DNA of 44,890 nt, from contig LBYP01000006.1 in the NCBI GenBank assembly GCA_000996245.1, forward strand, positions 1 through 44,890, in the 5' to 3' direction. Both the position numbers and the translations under genes were made by a program. The stretch comes from Parcubacteria group bacterium GW2011_GWA2_40_23. Lineage in GTDB: Bacteria; Patescibacteriota; Patescibacteriia; UBA11705; JABHMO01. The notes under the pieces were generated by a model. The model saw only the letters and a list, made by a program, of their open reading frames with translations, did not search any database and had not been told where the DNA came from. Shown here one piece after another: positions 24,476 to 32,840 of the stretch. Every line of letters starts with the position of its first letter. The stretch's first letter is position 1.

Positions 24476-25813
24476 ATGCTGACCGCAGTCAGAGAATTCA
24501 AGAACGAAGTGCTGGATCCTTTCATGGCCTTGTCTCAGAGCCGACTTCCGAACAAACTGGAATCCAAACGTTGGATGGGTTTGGAAGGTGCTGGGTACAC
24601 ATTCGAAGATCTTCCGCCAGAAGAAGCTGAAGAACTGATTCAGCTCATCGGGCCTGGTGCGTTCAAGGTCGTCCGGTTCTCGCGCGATCTCTTGCAGCGT
24701 CTGCGTGCTGCCAAAAAAGCCGGCACGCCGATCATCACTTCCGGTGGTTCGTGCCTGCTCACAGCTGCGGACAAGAACGCCTGGAAGAATTCCCCGCTCT
24801 CGCCAGATGATCTGCGCCGTAACATCAACGCCCTGCCGAACATGATGCAGATCTTTGATGCTTCACTCCCCGTCCTTTGTGCCGACGAGTACGTAAACAT
24901 CATCGAAGACAGTCTCTTCGTGGAACTGGCGCAAGAATGCTCCAATCCGAAACTGACGAACGATGAGCTCGCGCAATTGCTGCGGAACGAAGGCACGCGC
25001 CACTCGGCACACTTTACGAAGTTGACTGCGCTCTTCGGAGCCACAGCGCCAGTCAACGCCACGCACTTTGCCGATCTGCCAGTGAAAGAGTACAGCGATC
25101 GTTTCTGGCAGACGAATGAAGTCTTCGAGTTCCTACGCCGACACAGGATCATGCCCTTCGGAGGCAATCTGAATGCCCAGTTCCAAGTTCTTTTCAGCTT
25201 CAGCGGCGCTTGGGCGAACATGCTGCGTGAACTCGGGCGCATCCCGCAGAACAGTTGCTACTTGGTCGTGGAACCCTTCCACCACTTCACTGAAGCGTCT
25301 GAAAAAGACGAACGCTGCGAAATGTACAGCGAACGCTGGCACGCTTACGCTGCTTTCGACGAGCTCATGACCTCGCACATCTATGGACAGCCTGGTGTGA
25401 ACCAAGGTGTCCAAGGTGCGATCGCTTTTCTGCCGGTTCTCTCGCCCATGGCTCAGCTCGGACACACGAACATGAAACTCGAAGACTGCTGCTCTCTGTT
25501 AAACTTCGATGAGTACCTGAGCCAGCGCGCCGAAGCGCTGACCTCGACCAAGGTGCCGAACCCGCCCGAATGTCTGCTCTTCGTGGATGGAGTGAATTAC
25601 CTCTACCACAAAGCAGAATGTCGGGCAGCTCTCAGCTTCATCATGCAACAAACTGTTGCCATGAGAGCCGAAGCCAACACGGCCAGCAAGAACGACCGCA
25701 AAGATCGGCTCAAGGCCCTGCGGACGAACCCGCAAAACCTCAAAGCCACGCACGCCTGCTACCAAGTTCTTTTCACCGAACTCGAGAACCTCTGCTACTA
25801 CCTCTTCTGCTAG
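24476..25813 (+). CDS. Orphan protein, 445 residues (GC-rich unit)
   Basis: Two in-frame starts have strong SDs: ATG 24404 (GGAGGTG upstream, 469 residues) and ATG 24476 (AAAGGAGG upstream, 445 residues). I prefer the second, which begins MLTAVREFKNEVLDPF. No family is recognised. It is predicted soluble with mixed alpha/beta content, a central FGGNLNAQFQVLFSFSGAWANML stretch, several scattered Cys residues, and a C-terminus ending NLCYYLFC. No signal peptide or membrane helix. Codons prefer G/C in the third position, unlike tspO and the DUF917 gene on either side. The promoter is unclear: the terminator at 24315 separates it from the nearest good one. Confidence 0.75.
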   Translation: MLTAVREFKNEVLDPFMALSQSRLPNKLESKRWMGLEGAGYTFEDLPPEEAEELIQLIGPGAFKVVRFSRDLLQRLRAAKKAGTPIITSGGSCLLTAADKNAWKNSPLSPDDLRRNINALPNMMQIFDASLPVLCADEYVNIIEDSLFVELAQECSNPKLTNDELAQLLRNEGTRHSAHFTKLTALFGATAPVNATHFADLPVKEYSDRFWQTNEVFEFLRRHRIMPFGGNLNAQFQVLFSFSGAWANMLRELGRIPQNSCYLVVEPFHHFTEASEKDERCEMYSERWHAYAAFDELMTSHIYGQPGVNQGVQGAIAFLPVLSPMAQLGHTNMKLEDCCSLLNFDEYLSQRAEALTSTKVPNPPECLLFVDGVNYLYHKAECRAALSFIMQQTVAMRAEANTASKNDRKDRLKALRTNPQNLKATHACYQVLFTELENLCYYLFC

Positions 25814-25848
25814 CTCTGTATCAAAGCTAAGCAAAAGGTGATGGGCTT

Positions 25849-25882
25849 GCCCCGTACCTGAGCAAAGCGAATGGTGCGGGGC
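25849..25882. repeat. Hairpin with CTGAGC-AAAGCGAA core
   Basis: GCCCCGTACC pairs with GGTGCGGGGC (one mismatch) around TGAGCAAAGCGAAT. Same core and the same preceding GGCTTG as at 23263, with a different stem. It may end the transcript of the orphan upstream. Confidence 0.75.
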
Positions 25883-25890
25883 AAAAAGAA

Positions 25891-25959
25891 AAACAGGTAG
25901 GACGCCACCCAAATACTTGCTTGACTTACGTCGAGCTCGTATCCGCGTCCTACCTGTTT
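25891..25959. repeat. 15-bp perfect inverted repeat with 39-nt loop
   Basis: AAACAGGTAGGACGC (25891-25905) pairs perfectly with GCGTCCTACCTGTTT (25945-25959). On the minus strand a T-rich tract follows, so it could terminate minus-strand transcription or be a small RNA. Confidence 0.7.
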
Positions 25960-25994
25960 CCCCAAACATAACAATTTAAATAGTATCTGTCCAT

Positions 25995-27023
25995 ATGGAA
26001 TTAACAAAACAAGATTTACATTCTTTAGCTTTAGGGTCAACCCTGCTAGCAACCGGTGGTGGTTTTCCGTTTGAATCCAAACATCAAAAGTTGCAAGAAT
26101 TGAATAAAAATAATTCTTTACATTTAATTTCCACCAATGATTTGTGCGACGATGATCTGGTCTGCGCGATTTCTGGCATCGGCAGTGCTGGCAATACCCA
26201 AAACTTAAATTTTGATCAAGCTTTAATTGCTGGATTAAAAACAATGCAAGGATTGCTCGGTCAAAACATTAATGCACTTATTCCCGGTGAAATCGGAATT
26301 GAAAATATTATTTTTGAATTAGCCAGCAAATTAAATTTACCAGTTTTGGATGCAGACACAGCCGGTGGTCGCGCTGTACCGGAAATGACACACGACACTT
26401 TTTTTCTTGCGGACGAAACGATCCTACCGGTGGTGTTTGTCTCTTTAACTGGTAAAACCTTCGTGATCGACAACATTGTCGACGAAAGGCAAATTGAGAA
26501 ACTGGCACGAACAAAAGCGTTGGAAACTCCAGAAAAAACAATTTTAATTTTCAGCCACGGTAAGCCGATCCACAAAATAAAAGCGATTGCTTCACTCGAC
26601 TCATTATCGAGAAGCATTGAAATCGGCACATCGCTTAAATCTCAAGATTTAACACAAATTCTGCAAGACTTGAAAAATATCTGTCGCGCAGAATTAATTA
26701 CAACTGCTAAAGTTACCTCTGTTTTCAAAAATAAAGATCAAGATTTTTTAAAAACAATTGTAACGCTCCGCACTCCACAAGGCATTATGGATTTGATTAT
26801 TAAAAATGAAATTCTGGCACTTCAACAAGATTCAAACTTGATTGCACACATTCCAGATTTAATTTGTTTACTCGATTTAAAAACTTTTCTACCAATTCAT
26901 TCTTCCGAGATTGAAAAGGGTTCTTTCTTTGCAATTTTAAGAATCCCGGCAATTAAGCAATGGCAGACAGAGAAGGCCAGGGAGTTGTTTGGGATAAGTT
27001 ATTTAAAAAATACTACTCAATAA
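25995..27023 (+). CDS. DUF917 family protein
   Basis: 342 residues, near the usual length. The N-terminus has the family's ALGSTLLATGGGFPFE segment (usually A-G-x-x-x-L-x-T-GGGG), followed by SGIGSAGNTQ, GEIGIENIIF and the conserved LPVLDADTAGGRAVPEM. DUF917 proteins relate to hydantoinase/oxoprolinase-type and thiohydantoin desulfurase enzymes; the substrate here is not known. AT-rich, no SD, single gene. A palindrome and a strong hairpin follow. Confidence 0.8.
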   Translation: MELTKQDLHSLALGSTLLATGGGFPFESKHQKLQELNKNNSLHLISTNDLCDDDLVCAISGIGSAGNTQNLNFDQALIAGLKTMQGLLGQNINALIPGEIGIENIIFELASKLNLPVLDADTAGGRAVPEMTHDTFFLADETILPVVFVSLTGKTFVIDNIVDERQIEKLARTKALETPEKTILIFSHGKPIHKIKAIASLDSLSRSIEIGTSLKSQDLTQILQDLKNICRAELITTAKVTSVFKNKDQDFLKTIVTLRTPQGIMDLIIKNEILALQQDSNLIAHIPDLICLLDLKTFLPIHSSEIEKGSFFAILRIPAIKQWQTEKARELFGISYLKNTTQ

Positions 27024-27033
27024 ACTCGCATTG

Positions 27034-27061
27034 GTACGTGCAGGTCGCGACCTGCACGTAC
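27034..27061. repeat. 28-bp perfect palindrome, copy 1
   Basis: GTACGTGCAGGTCG followed immediately by its exact reverse complement, with no loop. Its outer eight bases match those of the palindrome at 44224-44251. Confidence 0.9.
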
Positions 27062-27079
27062 GCAATAATTCATTGTAAA

Positions 27080-27116
27080 AAAGTCCCCACGACCTATGCG
27101 AAGGTGTGGGGACTTT
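27080..27116 (+). terminator. Hairpin/terminator after the DUF917 gene
   Basis: AAAGTCCCCAC pairs perfectly with GTGGGGACTTT. It is symmetrical enough to act on both strands, although the T-tract is short. Confidence 0.6.
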
Positions 27117-27790
27117 AATATTATGGAACATAGTACCATCTCTTTTCCGCAACCGGATACCACGAACAACTGTGATCAACGTTTTATCAAAACTACAAAA
27201 AGAAAATTATCTTTCGACCAATCAACGTCACGAGACCACACAGTATTGGATTGAATCACCAAAAACAATTCGTTATGGTTTAGAAAATAAAATTAAAATC
27301 GCTGACAACCTCAACGAACTTTTAACTGCCCTCTATCACACCGAACATCACTTCCCTTTTGCGGAAACGTACGACACTAAATCCAGCATCAAAAAATTTA
27401 TCGAAAAATCTTTAATCAAAATAAAAAAAAGGTGCTACCATTTACACCATTGACCACCCCAGTATTAGCAACTATAATAAAATATATTCAGATGAATTTA
27501 GCGACATTGTTTATTCTTTAAAGAAAAAGAAACAAGTGAAGACCTTTACCTTAGTTCCGTTCGGAGCCTTCAAACAAGTTCGTGCGCAAAAACTCAAACA
27601 ACAAGATATTACTATTAAAGAATTACCTGAAGGGATTGAGTTCAAATCTGCACTTTGGATTATGGACGATTCTGTGGTACATTTTTCCGGGCAATATCCA
27701 TTTATTGTAGCCATCACTCACAAAATAATTGCTGATAGTATAAAAAGTATTTTCAATTATTTGTGGAAAATTTCTACATTGCAAAAATAA
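27106..27790 (+). pseudogene. Broken TrmB-like transcriptional regulator
   Basis: Two fragments in different frames together resemble the TrmB-like regulator at 37314. The first has the recognition helix and wing of the HTH (RIPRTTVINVLSKLQKENYLST, then QYWIESPKTI). The second, after a frame change at the run of eight A (27423-27430), continues KGATIYTIDHPSI and carries the effector half (LPEGIEFKSALWIMDDSVVHFSG). The N-terminal helices of the HTH are missing, replaced by the hairpin at 27080-27116. So it has lost both its start and its frame. One slippage at the A-run would join the two parts. It ends one base before uvrB. Confidence 0.65.
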
Positions 27791-27791
27791 C

Positions 27792-29852
27792 ATGAAATTT
27801 AAACTAAAATCAGATTACAAACCAGCCGGCGACCAACCCCAAGCGATTGAAAAATTAGTCGCTGGTCTTAATGCTGGGAACAATAAACAAACTTTACTCG
27901 GTGTAACCGGCTCTGGTAAAACTTTTACGATTGCCAATGTTATTAATCAAATACAAAAGCCGACGCTCATCATTGCCCACAATAAAACTCTGGCCGCACA
28001 ACTCTGTAACGAGTTTCGAGAATTTTTTCCCGAGAACGCTGTCGAATATTTCGTGAGCTATTATGATTATTATCAACCAGAAGCCTATTTGCCAAGTTCT
28101 GATACTTATATCGAGAAAGAAGCTCAGATCAACGAGGAAATTGATCGACTGCGCCATGCTTGCACCCAAGCACTGCTCTCGAGAAAAGATGTTATTATTG
28201 TCGCTTCAGTCTCAGCGATTTACGGGCTCGGCTCTCCAGTTGAATATGAACGAACTCTTTTGCATTTAAAACAAGGACAAATATTAGAACGTCGCGCGCT
28301 CATGGAACAACTCATCGAAATGCAATTCACACGCACAAATTCAGATTTGAAACGTGGAACATTTAGAATGCATGGACAAATTTTTGATATCATGCCCATT
28401 AACGAAGAAATGATTTATCGTTTTGAAATTGATGAAAAAATTAATTCGATTGAACTTATCGATCCGATTACTCGTGAATCCAAAAAAACTTTACTCGATG
28501 CTTGGTTCTTCCCTGCGCGACATTATGTCATCGGTCAAGAAACTAAGACTCAAGCTCTCGTCCAAGTCAGAGAAGAACTAAAAGAACAACTCGCTTATTT
28601 TAAAAAACAAAAAATGCCTTTGGAATATGAACGCTTATCACGCCGAGTAAAATATGACATGGAAATGATCGAAAATGTAGGCTACTGCAGCGGCATTGAA
28701 AATTATTCTCGACATTTTGATGGACGCTCCCCCGGAGAACCACCATACACTTTGATTGATTATTTTATTCATAGCGTGCCAGACTTTTTAACTGTGATTG
28801 ATGAATCGCATGTCACAGTCTCACAAATCCGCGGCATGTACAATGGCGATCGCGCGCGCAAAGACATTTTAGTTGAACATGGTTTTAGATTACCCAGTGC
28901 ACGAGACAATAGACCGTTAATGTTTCCTGAATTCGCTGCACGCACTCAAAAAACTATTTATGTTTCTGCGACCCCAGCTGAGTTTGAGCTGAAAGCCAGC
29001 GAACAAATTGTTGAGCAAATCGTCCGGCCGACTGGGCTTATCGACCCGGAAGTTATCATTGTACCAATCAACGACAAAAAATCTGGCAAATCGCAAATCG
29101 ATGACCTGCTCATACGAATTGAGAAACAAAATAAAAATAATGAACGCACTCTCGTCACAACTTTAACCAAACGCATGGCCGAAGATCTTTCTGAGTATCT
29201 CAAAGAAAAAAATATTAAAGTTACTTATCTGCACAGCGACATACACACACTCGAACGCATACAAGTAATCAACGACCTCAGAACCGGTAAAGTCGATGTG
29301 GTTATTGGCGTTAACCTTTTACGCGAAGGTTTGGATATACCAGAAGTTTCTCTCGTCGCGATTCTCGACGCTGACAAAGAAGGCTTCCTCCGTAGCGAGA
29401 CGAGTCTTGTTCAAACGATCGGTCGCGCCGCACGCAACGTCAACGGTAAAGTTATTTTGTATGCAGATAATATGACCGGATCGATTGAACGTGCAATTAA
29501 AGAAACTGATCGCCGTCGCAAAATACAATTACAATACAACAAAGACAATCACATTACACCGAAGACAATTCAGAAGTCTATTAAAAACATACTCACGGAG
29601 TTTGGTTTGTCATTAGATAAGATTCAATCCCGGCACTATAAAGTGTCCCCTTTAAGTGCAGGGCAAGCAAGAAAGCAAAAAAGCAAGAAAGCAATTGTAG
29701 AGCTTGATTTGATTGGTGACAAACGACCTTTACCGGAAATCATTAAAGACAAAGAACTTCAAATGCGTGAGGCAGCTAAAAATTTAGAGTTCGAATTAGC
29801 GGCAATTCTGCGCGATGAGATTAGAGAATTAAAAAACAAAATTAAAAAATAA
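27792..29852 (+). CDS. uvrB: Excinuclease ABC subunit B
   Basis: 686 residues, normal length. UvrB is the damage-verifying helicase-like subunit of nucleotide excision repair. Walker A GVTGSGKTF, the beta-hairpin region YYDYYQPEAYLP, the DESHVT box, the motif VI segment QTIGRAARN, and the C-terminal UVR motif (MREAAKNLEFELAAILRDEI) are present. Between the helicase core and the UVR motif, residues ARKQKSKKA are encoded by an AAGCAAGAAAGC word repeat also found between genes at 9840. It starts two bases after the broken regulator's stop and four bases before the Cys-rich membrane gene, without an SD. Confidence 0.97.
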   Translation: MKFKLKSDYKPAGDQPQAIEKLVAGLNAGNNKQTLLGVTGSGKTFTIANVINQIQKPTLIIAHNKTLAAQLCNEFREFFPENAVEYFVSYYDYYQPEAYLPSSDTYIEKEAQINEEIDRLRHACTQALLSRKDVIIVASVSAIYGLGSPVEYERTLLHLKQGQILERRALMEQLIEMQFTRTNSDLKRGTFRMHGQIFDIMPINEEMIYRFEIDEKINSIELIDPITRESKKTLLDAWFFPARHYVIGQETKTQALVQVREELKEQLAYFKKQKMPLEYERLSRRVKYDMEMIENVGYCSGIENYSRHFDGRSPGEPPYTLIDYFIHSVPDFLTVIDESHVTVSQIRGMYNGDRARKDILVEHGFRLPSARDNRPLMFPEFAARTQKTIYVSATPAEFELKASEQIVEQIVRPTGLIDPEVIIVPINDKKSGKSQIDDLLIRIEKQNKNNERTLVTTLTKRMAEDLSEYLKEKNIKVTYLHSDIHTLERIQVINDLRTGKVDVVIGVNLLREGLDIPEVSLVAILDADKEGFLRSETSLVQTIGRAARNVNGKVILYADNMTGSIERAIKETDRRRKIQLQYNKDNHITPKTIQKSIKNILTEFGLSLDKIQSRHYKVSPLSAGQARKQKSKKAIVELDLIGDKRPLPEIIKDKELQMREAAKNLEFELAAILRDEIRELKNKIKK

Positions 29853-29856
29853 ATCT

Positions 29857-31206
29857 ATGATAGATTACTTGTTCCTAGGTTTTGGCAATGAATTTAGTGA
29901 ATTCTTTGGCAGCATGTTCTTTTTTTCGTTTCCACTGATATTGGCCTACATCTTTTTAGTAAGTTTTTTTGCACAAAAAACACTTCTAAAGGGTAAAACA
30001 ATTTTTTATTTCCCTAAACTTTTAACTCTGATTGGGTTGGGCATAGAAGTTCTTCTGGTAATTTTCGCTCTTGTTAGTTGTTCCCTAACTAAATCTGGAT
30101 CCTGTGGCATGATTATCATATTTGTCCCAATCCTCTTGCTGATTCTCGTTTATAATTTTCTGTTGTCTTTATTTATCACTTGGGTCACAAAGAAGATCAA
30201 CCCAACACCAAGGAAATTTATCTACTTTATAATCGGCTTAGTGGTTTTATACCTTGCGCTTTTGATTCCCTATTTAGTTATGTACGGTGAAGCCAGACCA
30301 GAAGACAATGCAGCTTGGACTAAAATGGCCATCAAAGAAAATAATCCAGATCTGTGCAACAAAATTAATACTGGTTTGTTTGATAAAAAACAAAACGATT
30401 GGCGCCGCACGAGTTGTTTGGCTGATGGCGGTAAAAATACCGGCAACATCAAGTTCTGCGAAGCGATCAGCATCAACATTGAAACAGAATGGTTTGCTGA
30501 TGAATGCTTTACTTCAGTTGCAGCCATCATTACTGATCCTACTCTTTGCTATAAAGTCTCTAAAAAAGCACAAGATAATTGTATCCTTTTAGTTCAAAGC
30601 GCCGACTTAATCAAATCAAGACGTTGCCAAAACAAAAAAGACATGAAAACTTGTTTTAAAGATGAATGCCCTGCATATTATGACACTATCGACTCAACTC
30701 ATATCATCAATTGTTTAGCGACTTCAGCTCAATTAACTGGAGATAAAAAATATTGTGAATCAATACCAACGACTATCGCTGATTTCACTTCAGGATATAA
30801 TTATGAAGCGCCAGAAGATTATTTTGAAGGTAATTATCAAGAGAAATGTTTAGCCGGCACAAAATTATTTTCTAACTTCGGGGCAGTCTATTCTTGTCAT
30901 GGCTGGGATGGCTTTTCTTGTTTAAATGGTCTTTGTCGTGAATTTGATAAATCCTTTTCCATTGATTACAATCACGAGAATCTTAAATATGCGATCGAGT
31001 TAGGCGAACTCAGAAATTGCTACAACCAAGCTGCTATAAAATATAAAGAGCCAGCTTTTTGCACAAACCTCTATAATGAACTCTCGATCTATCAATGTTT
31101 AGATGAGCTAATGGTGAACCACAATGACTTAAAAGATCCGAAACTTTGTGAAGTCCTGCGGGATAAAGGTAATTATGTTGACTGTCAAAATTTAATGAAA
31201 AACTAG
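29857..31206 (+). CDS. Membrane protein with Cys-rich repeat ectodomain
   Basis: 449 residues. Four membrane helices fill the first 145 residues. The remaining 300 form a presumably external domain with about twenty Cys residues in loosely repeated units of the kind NPDLCNKI...RTSCLA...IKFCEAI and DPTLCYKV...DNCILL. Such C-x(n)-C units probably form disulfides or a helical solenoid. No function can be assigned. Four bases after uvrB, so likely co-transcribed, though the repair link may be accidental. Confidence 0.7.
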   Translation: MIDYLFLGFGNEFSEFFGSMFFFSFPLILAYIFLVSFFAQKTLLKGKTIFYFPKLLTLIGLGIEVLLVIFALVSCSLTKSGSCGMIIIFVPILLLILVYNFLLSLFITWVTKKINPTPRKFIYFIIGLVVLYLALLIPYLVMYGEARPEDNAAWTKMAIKENNPDLCNKINTGLFDKKQNDWRRTSCLADGGKNTGNIKFCEAISINIETEWFADECFTSVAAIITDPTLCYKVSKKAQDNCILLVQSADLIKSRRCQNKKDMKTCFKDECPAYYDTIDSTHIINCLATSAQLTGDKKYCESIPTTIADFTSGYNYEAPEDYFEGNYQEKCLAGTKLFSNFGAVYSCHGWDGFSCLNGLCREFDKSFSIDYNHENLKYAIELGELRNCYNQAAIKYKEPAFCTNLYNELSIYQCLDELMVNHNDLKDPKLCEVLRDKGNYVDCQNLMKN

Positions 31207-31216
31207 TCAAACAAAA

Positions 31217-31245
31217 GAACGCTGGAATCTGCCAGCGTTCTTTTT
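31217..31245. terminator. Terminator between convergent genes
   Basis: GAACGCTGG pairs perfectly with CCAGCGTTC around AATCTG, then TTTTTAT. It lies between the convergent genes ending at 31206 and 31254. Confidence 0.85.
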
Positions 31246-31253
31246 ATATCTTC

Positions 31254-32048
31254 TTATTTTAATATATCACCAAGTTGCGCCTGAATCTCTGCACGAGCCG
31301 AAGCCACCATTTCGGCCAACGCCTTTGCAGCTTCTACTTTACCTTGTTTTTCTGCTGCTTGTTGGGCTTCCATAAGCGGAACCAAGGTTCGTGCGACTTT
31401 CATAATTAAATTTTGAGCCATTTCTGGATTGTCTTTATTCGCCCCTTTATAGAAATCCATGAAGTCCGGCTTCATCAAGTTTTCTTTAACATAATCATAA
31501 GCACCACCCTTCATCATCAATTCAGATTTGATTTTTGTGCGGCCATCATCAGCAAAACTCACAGTCACAGTTCCCGAAATATGTTCCTCATTAACTTGAA
31601 CTGTTCTTTCTGGGTGCGCCTGTTTCTCTGCCCGTTCTTCTAATTTCAAACAATACATTTCGATTACTTCTAGCTGCTCCTCGGGAGTTCCCAAATTTGC
31701 TAAAGTTTCATCTAAAGCTGAAAGAATTTTTCCTTTTACAGCGGGATCAGCCTGGAAAAGTTCCAGCATATTAGCAAAAGATCTTCTAGCAACACCGACT
31801 TCTTCCGCGCTGGCACTCTTTTGCTCTACAGCACCACCGCTGCCATTATCAAACTTTGGTTTTGCTTCCACGCCTCCAGGGAAACTAACAACCGCCAGCA
31901 AGCCAGCCAAGGCGGCCATACTAAGAGCAATGTAGCGACGACTTCGTCCCAAATATTCGCTCAAAAAATGGCTTTCATTTTCCTCTTTATTTTCAGGTTT
32001 CACAACGGGAGGAGTTACTGGTGGAAATTCTTTTGGTGCTCCAAGCAT
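31254..32048 (-). CDS. Membrane-anchored protein, unknown function
   Basis: 264 residues. A proline-rich cytoplasmic start (EFPPVTPPVVKPENKEE) precedes one membrane helix at about 40-62. The rest is a charged, mainly helical domain (ARRSFANMLELFQADPAVKGK, LEVIEMYCLKLEERAEKQ) with a small beta segment (HISGTVTVSFADDGRTKIKSE). The C-terminus is Ala/Glu/Gln-rich and probably coiled. No family is recognised. AT-rich relative to the GC-rich units; no SD. Confidence 0.6.
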   Translation of the reverse strand: MLGAPKEFPPVTPPVVKPENKEENESHFLSEYLGRSRRYIALSMAALAGLLAVVSFPGGVEAKPKFDNGSGGAVEQKSASAEEVGVARRSFANMLELFQADPAVKGKILSALDETLANLGTPEEQLEVIEMYCLKLEERAEKQAHPERTVQVNEEHISGTVTVSFADDGRTKIKSELMMKGGAYDYVKENLMKPDFMDFYKGANKDNPEMAQNLIMKVARTLVPLMEAQQAAEKQGKVEAAKALAEMVASARAEIQAQLGDILK

Positions 32049-32171
32049 AAATGTTTTGATTAATTTTTATACCCCCATAGTATAGCAAATTCAAGATATT
32101 TAATAAAATTAGAAGATAAAAGGCCATCATCACAGTAAACCTCAAAAAATGATAAAATACTCTCTTAACTA

Positions 32172-32200
32172 TTGACAAAAAGATGTTTTTGCGCTATAAT
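32172..32200 (+). promoter_or_regulatory. Consensus promoter of the 73-residue gene
   Basis: TTGACA, exactly 17 nt, TATAAT: a full consensus sigma70 promoter. The bases before the -10 (TTTTTGCGC) recur before the -10 of the next unit (32779-32787). Confidence 0.9.
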
Positions 32201-32242
32201 ATAAATAGTTGTTTAGAGTGTCAACCATCACTGGAGAACTCC

Positions 32243-32464
32243 ATGACCGGAACTCGTAGAGAAGGCGTCTGGATCGGAATCCTCCTGGCTATCATGGGCC
32301 TGGCGTTCCTGGTGGCGGACCTCTGGACTGTGGTGACCGGCACGGTCAACTTCGCCCAGCACATCCCGTTCCTCGTGCCACTCGCCTGCTTGGGGGCCAT
32401 CATCACGATCGCCGTCGTGGAGGGCTCGCCCGTGTCGGCCGACGCCATCGACATGGACGACTGA
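32243..32464 (+). CDS. Small two-helix membrane protein (GC-rich unit)
   Basis: 73 residues. A basic N-terminus (MTGTRREG) precedes helices at about 9-30 and 40-60, and the tail is acidic (SADAIDMDD). The ATG has GGAGA six bases upstream. No family is recognised. GC-rich, with a consensus promoter and its own terminator. The layout is close to that of the 79-residue gene at 36774, but the sequences are not clearly alike. Confidence 0.65.
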   Translation: MTGTRREGVWIGILLAIMGLAFLVADLWTVVTGTVNFAQHIPFLVPLACLGAIITIAVVEGSPVSADAIDMDD

Positions 32465-32484
32465 CGCTCGTTCAGAACATCTTT

Positions 32485-32524
32485 CCCCCTCAACCGGATC
32501 ATCTGGTTGGGGGTTCATTTTTGC
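32485..32524 (+). terminator. Terminator of the 73-residue gene
   Basis: CCCCCTCAACC pairs with GGTTGGGGG (one bulge) around GGATCATCT, followed by TTCATTTTTG. Confidence 0.8.
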
Positions 32525-32760
32525 TATGATTTTCATGATTAGCCTGATTACTATGATTAGCAGCTTAGATTTGCAGTCGATCCAGCTTCGAACGCGAAAC
32601 GAGGCGAGCAAGGCGGGCACATCTACGAATATTCCGATCCGATTTGCGAACCCCGCATTGCTAAAATATTATGACGGGGTGAAGCAATCTTTTGCAATCA
32701 GTTGCAAAAGATTGCGTCGTCTTTTTAATAGCTTACATCGACTCCTCGCAAATCGACTCG
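32525..32760. repeat. Repeat-rich spacer between two GC-rich units
   Basis: Starts with ATGATT-type microsatellite words, then an element shared with 21467-21545 in the opposite orientation (CGAGGCGAGCAA, ATCTACGAATATTCCG, CGATTTGCGA, GTGAAGCAATC). A TTTTGCAATCAGTTGCAAAA hairpin lies near 32690. No gene is supported. Confidence 0.6.
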
Positions 32761-32764
32761 GTTA

Positions 32765-32793
32765 TTGCTTTTCTCCTCTTTTTGCGCTAACAT
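32765..32793 (+). promoter_or_regulatory. Promoter of the 284-residue orphan
   Basis: TTGCTT, 17 nt, TAACAT, followed by a leader hairpin GTCCG-TTGTT-CGGAC. Confidence 0.6.
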
Positions 32794-32840
32794 AAAAAGT
32801 CCGTTGTTCGGACAGATTAACTACATAAGAGAGGCTGATC

